DNA from: Prosthecobacter algae
GTDB lineage: Bacteria > Verrucomicrobiota > Verrucomicrobiia > Verrucomicrobiales > Verrucomicrobiaceae
Length of the DNA: 64,000 nucleotides
Assembly: GCF_039542385.1 (NCBI RefSeq)
Contig: NZ_BAABIA010000002.1
Coordinates: 558,001-622,000, forward strand
Direction of reading: 5' to 3'
Below are positions 1 through 9,353 of this stretch, piece after piece. Below the pieces are notes generated by a model that was given only the letters and a program-made list of their open reading frames with translations, was not told the DNA's origin and did not search any database. Every line of letters begins with the position of its first letter. Positions within the stretch are counted from its first letter, which is position 1. Position numbers and translations under genes: made by a program.

Positions 1-1
1 A

Positions 2-1507
2 AACTCAGGGCCCAAAGTGCTCTTCAGCAATGCCGCCGCTGCTGTGCTGGTGGGCGTGGAGCCAGAAAAGGGCCTGCGTGGCATGGGCATTGGAGATCTG
101 GCTGCTGGTGATCTGGATGCCGCCACTCTTTTGGACAGCCTAAACCGCGCTGTAGAAGACGGCGGTGCTTATGAGTGCGAGGCCCTCGTGCAGAATTTTT
201 ACGGCCATCCCCCGCAGCGTTGCAACTGGCGTGTCCGTGCTGTTTTCAACAGCCTCCGCAAGCTCCTCAACTTCACCTTGGTCATCACTCCCCTGAAGGC
301 TGTTGCAGCTCCCGCCCCACAAAAAACAGTGCCCCTGCGTGGCGAAGATTTGGACACCCAGTCCGACCAGCTCAAACAGGACAACCTGGCGGCACTGGCC
401 CAGGGCATCGCCCATGATGTGAATAATTTGTTAGGCCCCGTGACCATGCGCCTGTCTGATCTGCTCCAGCAGGTTCAGGGGCAGCCTGCCCTTCAGGAGG
501 AGCTTCAGCTCATTTTCAGCGGACTCAAGCGCGCGCGCCAGTTCACCTCCCAGGTCGTCACCGCTTGCAAGGCCAAGCCTAACCAAAAGCAGCCGATTGA
601 TCTGGCCGCCATCATTCATGACACTGTCAAGTTTGCCGGCGCGGGATCCAATGCACAGCTTCGGGTGCGGCTGGGCAGCGCCCTCCGCTGGCCAGTGGCA
701 GACGGTGTCAAGATCAGCCAAGTGCTGCAAAACCTCATCCTCAATGGCATCCAGGCCATGCCCCAGGGCGGCTACATGGATGTGGATGCGGAGAATACGG
801 ACATCGGCATCGGCCAGGATGAGGTGCTGAAACCCGGCCCTTACGTCCGTGTCACCGTGCGTGACCGCGGTTGCGGCATTGCACCGGAAAACATGGAGCG
901 CCTTTTTAAAGAGACCTTCACCACCAAACCCGATGGCAACGGCATCGGCCTCACCACCTGCAAGCTTTTCATCAAGGCGCACGAAGGTGACATCCGCGTG
1001 TCTTCGAGGCTCAATGTAGGCACCGAATTCTCCGTCTATCTCCCGGCCGTGCCCGCCATGACGGCCCATGCCGGAAGCGGCGAAAAAGATCACGCGCCTG
1101 TGCCCCTGAAAAAAGGCCGGGGCCGTGTGCTCATCGTGGATGACGAAGACGACCTTCGCAAAGTGGCCAACCTCATTCTGAAACGCTGCGGTTATGATGT
1201 TGTCGAATGCGACAACGGCCAGGACGCGGTGAAGATCTACCACAGCCTCGCCCGAACTGGCACGCCTCCCGATGTCGTTCTCATGGACCTCACCCTCCGC
1301 GGCGGCATGAACGGCGGCGAAACCGCCGAAGAAATCCTGCGCTTTGATCCCGAAGCCCGACTGGTCGTGACCAGTGGCAGCGTCAATGAAGACGTCCAGC
1401 TCACTTATTTGGAAAAAGGTTTCGTCGGTGTTCTACCCAAGCCCTACGAGGCCGGTGAACTGACCCAGATCGTGCATCGCGTGGTGACCATGATGAGCCG
1501 GGCATAA
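2..1507 (+). CDS. Hybrid sensor histidine kinase/response regulator, 5' end cut by window
   Basis: Autophosphorylating sensor kinase fused to its own receiver. The reading frame is open to the first base and the first residues look like the middle of a PAS domain, so the true start lies upstream; the GTG at 17 is probably internal. Visible in order: PAS remnant; an H-box (ALAQGIAHDVNNLLGP, about nt 390-440) whose His is the phosphoacceptor; N-box (NLILNGIQAM, about 730-770); G-boxes (DRGCGIAP and GNGIGL, about 860-960); then a CheY-like receiver from about 1126 with VDDEDD, a phosphoacceptor Asp in LMDLTLRGG, TSGS, and the conserved Lys in LPKPY. There is no output domain after the receiver, so the signal probably passes by phosphotransfer to another protein. 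No transmembrane segment is visible in the part present. The family call is secure; the stimulus is unknown. Confidence 0.9.
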   Translation, partial: NSGPKVLFSNAAAAVLVGVEPEKGLRGMGIGDLAAGDLDAATLLDSLNRAVEDGGAYECEALVQNFYGHPPQRCNWRVRAVFNSLRKLLNFTLVITPLKAVAAPAPQKTVPLRGEDLDTQSDQLKQDNLAALAQGIAHDVNNLLGPVTMRLSDLLQQVQGQPALQEELQLIFSGLKRARQFTSQVVTACKAKPNQKQPIDLAAIIHDTVKFAGAGSNAQLRVRLGSALRWPVADGVKISQVLQNLILNGIQAMPQGGYMDVDAENTDIGIGQDEVLKPGPYVRVTVRDRGCGIAPENMERLFKETFTTKPDGNGIGLTTCKLFIKAHEGDIRVSSRLNVGTEFSVYLPAVPAMTAHAGSGEKDHAPVPLKKGRGRVLIVDDEDDLRKVANLILKRCGYDVVECDNGQDAVKIYHSLARTGTPPDVVLMDLTLRGGMNGGETAEEILRFDPEARLVVTSGSVNEDVQLTYLEKGFVGVLPKPYEAGELTQIVHRVVTMMSRA

Positions 1508-1633
1508 TTCCGCCCCTATCTCCAAGATCCCTCGCCAAGGCGAAGCTGGTTCCCTGAGTTGCATTTGGGAATTTCGACCACGTTGCAATGGGGCAGCATG
1601 GATCCTGTGATGCCGAGCCCCTCACCTTCAGAC

Positions 1634-1675
1634 AAGAAAAAAGCCGCCCGTGATCTCAGGATCAGCGGACGGCTT
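1634..1675 (-). terminator. Rho-independent terminator of the giant FnIII/Ig gene
   Basis: Read on the minus strand, a long stem (arms 1665-1675 and 1641-1655, with one bulge and one mismatch, loop of 4 at 1656-1659) is followed directly by TTTTTTCTTG. It begins 14 bases after the stop codon of the gene ending at 1689. The position, GC-rich stem and T tract fit an intrinsic terminator. Confidence 0.8.
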
Positions 1676-1688
1676 CAAACTCAGGGCC

Positions 1689-4600
1689 TCAAGGAGTCAC
1701 CACGGAGATGGTAATCGATTGGCTGGCCACCGGGGATGCAGTCACGGCGTTGCCGACATCCACCCGATAGCTGCCGCTGTCGGACTCCTGAAGTCCGTTG
1801 ATAAGGTAGGTTCCATCCACTGCATTCGAGATGGGCTCATTGTTCTTGTACCATTGGTAAGTGTATGGGCCCGGTGCATTTGGCGTGGCGGTAAACTCGA
1901 TGGACTGTCCCGCTTCCAGGACAGACGTGTTCGGGTTGATGCTGATGCCGACGGCGGTGACTGGGGACTGCACGGACAGCAGCACGATGTTGCTCAGCAC
2001 GCCTGCAGGCGTGGTCGCATTCGAAACGAGTACCGTGTAGCTGCCAGTATCTTCCGCTGTGACAGCGCTGATGGAGTAGCTGGCCAGGGTGGCCCCCGGA
2101 ATATTGACCCCGCCCTTCTTCCACTGGAAGGAAAACGGTCCTGCCCCCTGGGTGCTGACAAGGAATGTCACCGGCGTGCCCAGCGCCACACCCTCAGCGG
2201 ATGGATTGCGGGAAGCATTCACATTCGCCACGGCCGTGCTCACATCCAGAGGCACCGTATTGCTCAGCACTCCTTCAGGAGTGATGGCATTTTTCACCCG
2301 CACGGTGTAAACGCCGATGTCCACCGCATTCACAAAGTCAATGACGTAGGTGGAGGCGGTGGCACCTTCGATGTTCTGATCATTCTTCAGCCACTGATAG
2401 GTGTAGGGGCCCACGCTGCCGGAGATCGTGGGGACGCTGAAGGTGACATTGCCACCAATGTTGACGGACTCAGTCGTCGGTGTGCGCTGTGCCACCACGG
2501 CGCTGATCGGATTGGCCACCGTCAGCACATTGCCAGCACTTGTCACCCCCGCAGGTGTGATCGCGCTGCTGACACGCACGCTGTAGGTTCCTGCAGCTTC
2601 CGTCCCGACTGAATTAATGGTGTAGGAAGCACCCGTGGCAGAGGCATCCAGAATGTCCGAATCATTCTTCCGCCATTGATAAGTAAACGGACCCACCCCC
2701 TGGGAGGTGGCCGTGAACGTCACATTGTTTCCGACCCCCACAGGGTTTGCGGAGGGGGTGCGAGTCACCGTCACACCGCTCACTGGGTCATTCACATCCA
2801 GAACGGCCTTGTTACTGATCACGGTCGAGTAAGTGGTCCTGACCACCACGTCATAATTACCCTGGGCACCTTCGGTCACCGGATTGATGACATAGCTGGT
2901 GTTGGTTTGTCCGCTTATGTTCGCGCCATTTTTACGCCACTGATAGGTGATCGGTGTGCTGGCGGACGTCGAGGCCGCCACGGTCAAGGTGACGCTCACC
3001 CCCGGATTCACCGTCTGGGAAAGAGGGTGCTGGGTGATATTGATCGGCACTGGATTGAAGTTCACCCTGCCCGACAGGATGGGCGAAGTTTTCGCCGTCG
3101 TCGGTGGATCAGCCGAAGGCAACTGCGCGAGAGTGAAGAAGCCATAGCCGCCGGCATCCGATTGCGGGAACCCGCTGCCATCGGAATAGGTGCGGGCAGG
3201 AATTTGCGGAATGATGATGCCAAAGTAACTGGCCGACCGCGGTGTCGGCAGTTCAGGATCTGTGAGCTTGAAGCTGCCGCTGAAGAGTCCCGTCGCCCCA
3301 TTGGTGATGAGGCTAATGCCGCCTTCATTAGCTACTCCAGAAGGGATCACGGACACACTGCCGATAGACAGCGCAGCCACGCTGGGATTGGTATCAGATT
3401 CCTCCACACCGCCTTCTGCAAAGATGAGGCTGGCATTGCGAGGGATGCGTGGCAGCCCCATGATCAGCGGCTGGGCGTCCGTTGGCAGATAGTTGCGACC
3501 AAGGGCATAAAGGGCCACCGGACCAAAGCCAGCTTTGTAACTGCGCTCCGTGGCCAAGGCTTGGGCATCCCGAGTCCAGTTCATTTGGCCTTCGACTCGG
3601 AAGCGGTTCGGCAGCTTCTTTTCATCCTCGGTGATAGCCTGGATAAACTGCAGATAAGCCAGCCCCACAAAGGAGCCCGTGTTTTTGTAAAGAGACTGGT
3701 AAACCAGGAACTGCTGCTGGCCGCCCAGGAAAGAGCTGGCAGTCAGCGTGGTGCCATCGGCCAAACGTCCAGAGATTTTGGCGATGCCGTTGTTATCCAG
3801 CAAGGCGACGGCGTAACCCGTGCCTTGGGGCGTTTCGTCGTCCCCTTTGTCTTCATCGGTCAGATTAAAGGCCATGTGAAAGCGGCCGATGTAGGGTGAA
3901 GGACGGCTTTTGGAGAGGCTGTAAACATTCCGGTAGGCCGTGAAGCCCACAGCATCGTAGCCATCTGTAAGAGAGCCGGTGACATTTCCGCTGTCACTGT
4001 AGCCGGACGGAGCCAAGGCCGTGAGGCTCATTTGCAGAGGGGTGTTGCCTTTGCGAATGACGGTAGCCTGGCCGGAGGTGCGGAGACTGCCTGGGTTCTG
4101 ATCCATCTTGCCTGTGAAGCTGAAGATGTCTTTGCCCTGAGTCAGCTTGCCACTGATGAGCCCGCCTTCGGTCACGGTCATGTCGATGCGGCCGCCTTTG
4201 TTGCCATTAAGCGCTGCGGAATTTCCGATTTGACCGATGAAGGCTCCCACCACCGCCTCAGGCAAAGGCAGCACGGTGAAAGGCACATTGCTCAGGGTCG
4301 AGCTGCCTTTCGGGTTTTTGACGGTCACCTTCAGTTTGTACTCACCTGGCTTGGTGGCAAAACCGCTGATGCGCCCGGTCGTTACATCCAGCTTCAGACC
4401 GGGTGGTAAGCCGGAAATGGCAAAGGACGAAATCGTCGAATTGCTGCTGCCGCCCCCAGGGATGGTGTAGCCATATTCAATGCCGACATAAGCGGAGTCC
4501 GGCGTAAAGGCAGTCAATGAAGGAACGCCCCCGGCAATGCCTACTTTCCAGGCTCCGGTGGTCCCGTTCAGCGCGGGATTGGACTGGTCTTCCACATAGC

Positions 4601-7600
4601 AGGTGTAGTCTCCTGCGTCATTGGGAGTGAGGAGCTTGATGGTCAGGGTAGCTGTTGTGGCCCCGGTGATGCGGTCGAGTTCATCTGTCACATCAACAGG
4701 CTGGGGATCGGTAAGCTTTTTGCGCAGCCACCGGTAATTCATGGCTGGGCCGGATGCCTGAGCCTTGAGCACCACCGTCTTTGCCGGCAGCGCAATCATA
4801 AGTCGGGTGGCTTTGTCCACCACGATGACATTGGCCGGATCACTGTCATCCTTGCCAGCCAAATTGGTAGCCCGCATCACGTAGGTACCGCCATCGGTGA
4901 CCTTAGCAGCGGGAATATCCAACTTTGCCAGCTTCTGCCCTGCCACAGCTTTGCCAGACCGCAGCCAGGAAATCACAGGCGCAGGGGCTCCGGTGACAGT
5001 CGTCTCGAGCACGAGCGGCTGGCCGACCTCCACCACCTTGGCCACTGGATGAGCGGTGACTTCGGGCGCTGTCCGCAGGTCCACCCGCGCCTCGGCACTG
5101 GTGAGAGTGGTGGTGCTATTACCAACCAGGACACTGAAGGCTCCTGTATCCTCAGCCTGGATATTGGTGAGGCTGTAGGTCTTGAGATTGGCACCGGCAA
5201 TCGGCACCCAAGCATCAGCCACTTTTTTCCGCCACTGATATTCCAGATTGGTGCCAGTAGCCGTCACCGTCAGCGAGGTCTTGCCACCGGGTAGCACAGC
5301 CACCGAAACCGGCTGGCGGGTGATCACAGGTGCGGCATGACCTTTGACCACGGTGACATTGAAGGACTGCTCCACCGGGTTGTTATCCAGATCTCGGGCA
5401 CGCAGAGTGATGGTGCTGGTCCCGGCTATCAGACCTTCCAGGCGGAGGGTGCCATCATTCATGACGGTGGCCCGCACCACGGTCTCGTTGCTCTCTGGAG
5501 TATCCACCACTTCGTATTTGAATGGGCTCACTTGGCGTGCATCCAGGATCTGCACGGTGCGGCTCACATCCATATCGGTAGGGGCGGTCCCGTTCGTGAC
5601 ATTCATGGGCACTTCTTCAAAGGCGACCTTGCTGCCGTCCAGCACTACCCGGCGGTCCAGGCTTGCCGTCGTCCCACCGGAGGTGTTGTAGTCCTTGTAA
5701 ACGCCGATGGGCAGCGTCGCGATGCCATCCACCACACTCATGCCGCTGCCAGCCACGCGGGCAAAGACCGTGAAACCTGCGTTCTGATTATCCAGCTCGA
5801 TGTTTGCCTTGAGGCTGTTGTCCTCGAGGTTGAAGAAGAAATCATGCGTGGCGCTGTCCGGGTTGCCCCCCACTTTGGCATGGGCAACGGTGCCACGAAC
5901 ATTAGAAATACCCGGCTCATTGATGGAGGCGGGCCGCTTCAACAAGGAGGAAAAGACATTCGGTGCGCTCACAGGCACATAAGCTCCGCCCTGCACAATG
6001 AAGGTCGGAACCGAGCGATGGAAGATGACGCCGTTGTAGGCACCGCTTTCCACATAGCCCATGAAGTTCTCCACCGCTTCTGGGGTCAGGCTCGGATAAA
6101 GTAGCAGGTCAATGTCACCCCGGTTCGTCCGCAGGCGCACTGCCATTTCGGAATCTGCATCGGCAAACTTGTCATTCAAAATGACCGGGAACTGCGCACC
6201 TGTGCCGATGGTAATGTCGGGGATGTCTTTGACGATGGTAGGCAGTGCGGCCTCTTTGAGTATGCGCAGGGTCAGGGGCACCATGGCAGAAGTTGTCTGG
6301 TAGGTCACCGTCATGGGGCAGGTCACCACGCCATCCACTTCAGGGGTGCCGCTGATCACCCCTGTTTCGGCATTGAAAGTGAGACCAGCAGGGAGACCCG
6401 TGACACCCCAGGAGACTCGCTCGACAGCGTTGGAGACGGCCATGGTGTAAGTGAACGGCTGTCCTTTTTTGGCGGGCTGGTAAGTGCGACTGGTAAATCC
6501 ATGGCGGACAAAGGCCTTGGCGATGTTGCTTTCCTCGGACTCTGCCCCCGTGCCCGCATAACGCGCCACGATCACAAACTCATGCTCAACGTTCAATGCC
6601 AGGGGAACCTCGGCGCTGTTTTCCACCCGGGTCTTGACGGTCGCACGGGTAGTATCAGCCAGCATGGACTGGGCAAAAAACCATTGGTCATTCGTGGTCT
6701 CCTCATCAGCCAAGCGGGTGTAAATGTCATAATGGGTTTCCGAAAGGGAAGTGTCCTGCCAGGTCAGTTCAACGGCTCCCGACAGTCCCGATGTGGTCGC
6801 CACCAGCCCCTGAGGCTTGACGAAGTTCATCACAATTGTATGGACGTTTGAGTAGTCGCCAGGATCGCTGACACCGGTCACCACGGCGCGCACTCGCCAC
6901 TCATAGGTTCCGCCAGGGCCCACACTGATGGTGAAGCTGTTGCTATTGGCGCCCAGAGTCAGCTTTTGCCAAGTTCCGGTGCTGCCTGCCGCACGGTACT
7001 CCACCTCGTAGCCCGTTTCATTGAAGGAATTGTCCTTCCAGCGGAGCACGATGCGCTCGGTGTCCACAGCCTCTCCAGAAAGTTCTGTTGGGGCGTTCAG
7101 ACGCGGCACGATGTAGGAGGTCGACGCCGCCACCGGATAGGAAACAGGGGCGACAATCGCACTGTGACTGGCGGAAACCGCTGTGGCAAAGGTACCGTCT
7201 GTCTTGCGCGTCGCCCGGAGACGGAAATGATAAGACTGCCCAGGCTGGAGGTTATGCTTCACCGTCACCGAGGTCAGATCCGTCGCGGCGGTGCCTTCCT
7301 TGTTGTCAAACAAGTGCAGGCTACCCAGTGTCGCGTAGGTGGAGTCTGCATCCCCGCTCTTTTTGTAGAAAATCTGGTAGTACCATTCGGCCGTACTGTT
7401 GTCCTTCCAGGTGAATCTCAATTGGCCGTCATTCACTTCTGCGACCCGAAAATTCGAAGGGGCATTGAGGGTGGATGCCTTCAATGTGCTCACAAATTCG
7501 CCAAGACTGGTGCTGGCGGTTGATTCAATGGCACTGCCATTGTGCTTGTAAGCAACCACACGGAACTGAACCAGCACGTTGTCACCAAAATCATAAGGGA

Positions 7601-7919
7601 TGACGTATTCCTCAACATCAGCCGCCACCGCGTCCAAATAGCTGAACCCCCCGACGTTGCCAAAACGGACCTCAATGCGGAAGCCTGACTCGTCCAAGGA
7701 ATTGTCATCCCAAGTCACTTGGTAGTAACGCGCTGTGGTTGTCGCAGGAGCGGGAGGTGGAAGTCCAGGCTCTGCAAAAAGCGTCGTTCTCAATTTCAGA
7801 TTCGTCGGTGCCTTCGGGGGGGTGGCAAAGGCTGGCACCGCCATGCTGGCCGCGAGTGCGATCAGCGGTAGCCCCCAGGCGCGGGCCTTGGAGACAAGAG
7901 AATTGGGGGAAAACAGCAT
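1689..7919 (-). CDS. Giant secreted FnIII / cyclophilin / Ig-repeat protein (2076 aa)
   Basis: Very long exported protein, probably cell-surface or released. I start it at the ATG at 7919 rather than a TTG ten codons upstream, because this gives a clean signal peptide (basic AKAR-like n-region, then WGLPLIALAASMAVPAFA). Counted from the TTG, the domains are: four fibronectin III-like modules (about 45-480); a putative-Ig (He_PIG) module near 490-580; a complete peptidyl-prolyl cis-trans isomerase of cyclophilin type at about 600-770 (TNRGDIDLLLYPSLTPEAVE, then FHRSVPTFIVQGG); three Ig-like modules at about 870-1135; a second He_PIG; a roughly 400-residue beta-rich region of unknown type (1230-1635); and five C-terminal Ig-like repeats each with the YQW[RLK]K core. 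No sorting signal or transmembrane anchor is visible at the C terminus. The domain calls are from motif recognition. The role (adhesion, matrix or folding of surface proteins) is inferred and unproven. Confidence 0.85.
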   Translation of the reverse strand: MLFSPNSLVSKARAWGLPLIALAASMAVPAFATPPKAPTNLKLRTTLFAEPGLPPPAPATTTARYYQVTWDDNSLDESGFRIEVRFGNVGGFSYLDAVAADVEEYVIPYDFGDNVLVQFRVVAYKHNGSAIESTASTSLGEFVSTLKASTLNAPSNFRVAEVNDGQLRFTWKDNSTAEWYYQIFYKKSGDADSTYATLGSLHLFDNKEGTAATDLTSVTVKHNLQPGQSYHFRLRATRKTDGTFATAVSASHSAIVAPVSYPVAASTSYIVPRLNAPTELSGEAVDTERIVLRWKDNSFNETGYEVEYRAAGSTGTWQKLTLGANSNSFTISVGPGGTYEWRVRAVVTGVSDPGDYSNVHTIVMNFVKPQGLVATTSGLSGAVELTWQDTSLSETHYDIYTRLADEETTNDQWFFAQSMLADTTRATVKTRVENSAEVPLALNVEHEFVIVARYAGTGAESEESNIAKAFVRHGFTSRTYQPAKKGQPFTYTMAVSNAVERVSWGVTGLPAGLTFNAETGVISGTPEVDGVVTCPMTVTYQTTSAMVPLTLRILKEAALPTIVKDIPDITIGTGAQFPVILNDKFADADSEMAVRLRTNRGDIDLLLYPSLTPEAVENFMGYVESGAYNGVIFHRSVPTFIVQGGAYVPVSAPNVFSSLLKRPASINEPGISNVRGTVAHAKVGGNPDSATHDFFFNLEDNSLKANIELDNQNAGFTVFARVAGSGMSVVDGIATLPIGVYKDYNTSGGTTASLDRRVVLDGSKVAFEEVPMNVTNGTAPTDMDVSRTVQILDARQVSPFKYEVVDTPESNETVVRATVMNDGTLRLEGLIAGTSTITLRARDLDNNPVEQSFNVTVVKGHAAPVITRQPVSVAVLPGGKTSLTVTATGTNLEYQWRKKVADAWVPIAGANLKTYSLTNIQAEDTGAFSVLVGNSTTTLTSAEARVDLRTAPEVTAHPVAKVVEVGQPLVLETTVTGAPAPVISWLRSGKAVAGQKLAKLDIPAAKVTDGGTYVMRATNLAGKDDSDPANVIVVDKATRLMIALPAKTVVLKAQASGPAMNYRWLRKKLTDPQPVDVTDELDRITGATTATLTIKLLTPNDAGDYTCYVEDQSNPALNGTTGAWKVGIAGGVPSLTAFTPDSAYVGIEYGYTIPGGGSSNSTISSFAISGLPPGLKLDVTTGRISGFATKPGEYKLKVTVKNPKGSSTLSNVPFTVLPLPEAVVGAFIGQIGNSAALNGNKGGRIDMTVTEGGLISGKLTQGKDIFSFTGKMDQNPGSLRTSGQATVIRKGNTPLQMSLTALAPSGYSDSGNVTGSLTDGYDAVGFTAYRNVYSLSKSRPSPYIGRFHMAFNLTDEDKGDDETPQGTGYAVALLDNNGIAKISGRLADGTTLTASSFLGGQQQFLVYQSLYKNTGSFVGLAYLQFIQAITEDEKKLPNRFRVEGQMNWTRDAQALATERSYKAGFGPVALYALGRNYLPTDAQPLIMGLPRIPRNASLIFAEGGVEESDTNPSVAALSIGSVSVIPSGVANEGGISLITNGATGLFSGSFKLTDPELPTPRSASYFGIIIPQIPARTYSDGSGFPQSDAGGYGFFTLAQLPSADPPTTAKTSPILSGRVNFNPVPINITQHPLSQTVNPGVSVTLTVAASTSASTPITYQWRKNGANISGQTNTSYVINPVTEGAQGNYDVVVRTTYSTVISNKAVLDVNDPVSGVTVTRTPSANPVGVGNNVTFTATSQGVGPFTYQWRKNDSDILDASATGASYTINSVGTEAAGTYSVRVSSAITPAGVTSAGNVLTVANPISAVVAQRTPTTESVNIGGNVTFSVPTISGSVGPYTYQWLKNDQNIEGATASTYVIDFVNAVDIGVYTVRVKNAITPEGVLSNTVPLDVSTAVANVNASRNPSAEGVALGTPVTFLVSTQGAGPFSFQWKKGGVNIPGATLASYSISAVTAEDTGSYTVLVSNATTPAGVLSNIVLLSVQSPVTAVGISINPNTSVLEAGQSIEFTATPNAPGPYTYQWYKNNEPISNAVDGTYLINGLQESDSGSYRVDVGNAVTASPVASQSITISVVTP

Positions 7920-7955
7920 AGGGGTGAAGGCGAAGATGGAGGAACCCAAGAATGG

Positions 7956-7970
7956 CTCTGTAGTACAGAG
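7956..7970. promoter_or_regulatory. Perfect 7-1-7 palindrome upstream of the giant gene
   Basis: CTCTGTA-G-TACAGAG, perfect on both arms, lies 37 bases upstream of the ATG of the minus-strand giant gene, in the 173-base divergent region shared with the FG-GAP gene. Size and position suit a dimeric repressor or activator site. No regulator gene for it is recognisable nearby. Confidence 0.4.
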
Positions 7971-7992
7971 TCTCTAAGGGCAAAGTTTGTTC

Positions 7993-8013
7993 GACAAAAA
8001 TAGCCTTTTTGTC
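7993..8013. promoter_or_regulatory. Perfect 8-bp inverted repeat in divergent promoter region
   Basis: Arms GACAAAAA (7993-8000) and TTTTTGTC (8006-8013) flank a five-base spacer. The site sits between the divergent starts at 7919 (minus) and 8093 (plus). Either an operator or a short RNA hairpin is possible. The T-rich arm could act as a weak terminator for plus-strand transcription, but no gene ends there. Confidence 0.35.
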
Positions 8014-8092
8014 ATTACATCGTCAATCTATTTGCGATCCCGTGTCAGCTTTTGCTCGCCCATTTCACCGCAAAGCCGCAAAATCCGGCTTT

Positions 8093-9277
8093 ATGTTGCG
8101 AATTCAGGTTCTTCTACCGCTCTTCCTCGCCGCCCTCCCTCTCGCGGCCCAGGTCACCCCGCAGTTCCGAGAACAGGAAATCGACACCCAAGTCGGAATA
8201 GGCTACGGCCTAGCCACGGCAGATGTGGATGGCGATGGTAAAACGGACATCCTGCTGGCGGACAAGGACACCATCGTCTGGTACCAGAACCCCTCCTGGA
8301 CCAAGCACGTGATCGCCGAAAAACTCACTGATAAAGACCACGTTTGCATCGCGGCCCGAGACATCGATGGCGATGGCAAGGCCGAAATCGCCGTGGGGGC
8401 CCAGTGGAACCCTGGAGACACGGAGACCAGCGGGGCCGTTTTTTACCTTCAGCCCCCGGCGGACCGCACCCAACGGTGGAAACCCGTACAGCTCACCCAC
8501 GAGCCCACCACCCACCGCATGCGCTGGGTGCGCAACCGTGCAGGCCGTTATGACCTCATCGTCGCGCCCCTCCACGGACGTGGAAACAAAAATGGCGAAG
8601 GTGCCAGTGTCCACATCCTAGCTTACCACAAGCCCGATGATGTGACCCGGCCCTGGAACACGACCCTAGTTTACGACGGCATGCACATGACCCATAACTT
8701 CGAAGTCGTGCCCAGCCCGGCCAATGAGGCCGAGCCCCTGCTGCTGGGTGGCCGCGAAGGCATTGTGCGCCTAACCCCCAGCGATGCGGGCTGGAAGGCC
8801 CACTGGGTGGCCCGCCATGACACCCCGGAACTCAAAGGCGTGGGCGAACTGCGCTGGGGCGCCTTTGCTGGTGGCCAACCTTACGTCGCCACCATCGAGC
8901 CCATGCATGGCAACCAGGTCGTGATCTACACGCCCCCGCCAGAGGGCCCTAAAGATGGCCTCTGGCAGCGGAAAGTGCTCGATGAGTCCCTCGTGGATGG
9001 GCATGCCCTCGCCTGTTATGATTATCTGGGCCTCAACAATCGCCAGATCGCCGTTGGCTGGCGGGCACATCACAAAATTGGGACCCGGGTGGGGGTGAAA
9101 CTGTTTTACACCACCAAGGAGGATGGCAATGGCTGGCAGCAGCAGCTTCTGGACGACAACACCATGGCCTGTGAAGACCTCATGGGGGCCGATCTGGATG
9201 GCGACCGGGACACCGACCTTATCGCAGCAGGTCGAGGAACCAAGAATATCAAGATTTACTGGAATTTACGGCAATAA
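8093..9277 (+). CDS. Secreted FG-GAP/VCBS repeat protein
   Basis: Exported beta-propeller-type protein of 394 residues. The ATG at 8093 gives a normal signal peptide (MLRIQVLLPLFLAALPLAAQ); an upstream in-frame start at 8009 would only add 28 residues without a signal-like character. At least three calcium-binding FG-GAP type loops are visible: ADVDGDGKTDILLADKD near residue 42, RDIDGDGKAEIAVGAQW near residue 90, and ADLDGDRDTDLIAAGRG near the C terminus. The middle part carries Trp- and His-rich strands. No catalytic motif was recognised. Such proteins in Verrucomicrobiota and Planctomycetota usually lie in the periplasm or outside the cell and may bind polysaccharide or protein, but the partner here is unknown. 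Confidence 0.85.
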   Translation: MLRIQVLLPLFLAALPLAAQVTPQFREQEIDTQVGIGYGLATADVDGDGKTDILLADKDTIVWYQNPSWTKHVIAEKLTDKDHVCIAARDIDGDGKAEIAVGAQWNPGDTETSGAVFYLQPPADRTQRWKPVQLTHEPTTHRMRWVRNRAGRYDLIVAPLHGRGNKNGEGASVHILAYHKPDDVTRPWNTTLVYDGMHMTHNFEVVPSPANEAEPLLLGGREGIVRLTPSDAGWKAHWVARHDTPELKGVGELRWGAFAGGQPYVATIEPMHGNQVVIYTPPPEGPKDGLWQRKVLDESLVDGHALACYDYLGLNNRQIAVGWRAHHKIGTRVGVKLFYTTKEDGNGWQQQLLDDNTMACEDLMGADLDGDRDTDLIAAGRGTKNIKIYWNLRQ

Positions 9278-9353
9278 TCAGCAGCCAAAACACCCACGTC
9301 TTTTTTCGAAGCCGCGTTGCAAAACGGTCGTTTTCGCTAAGATGGAACCTGCC

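Noticed and set aside
431-1243. A 270-codon minus-strand frame antisense to the histidine kinase
   Set aside because: The plus-strand frame has every kinase and receiver motif; the antisense one is a shadow of GC-rich coding DNA.
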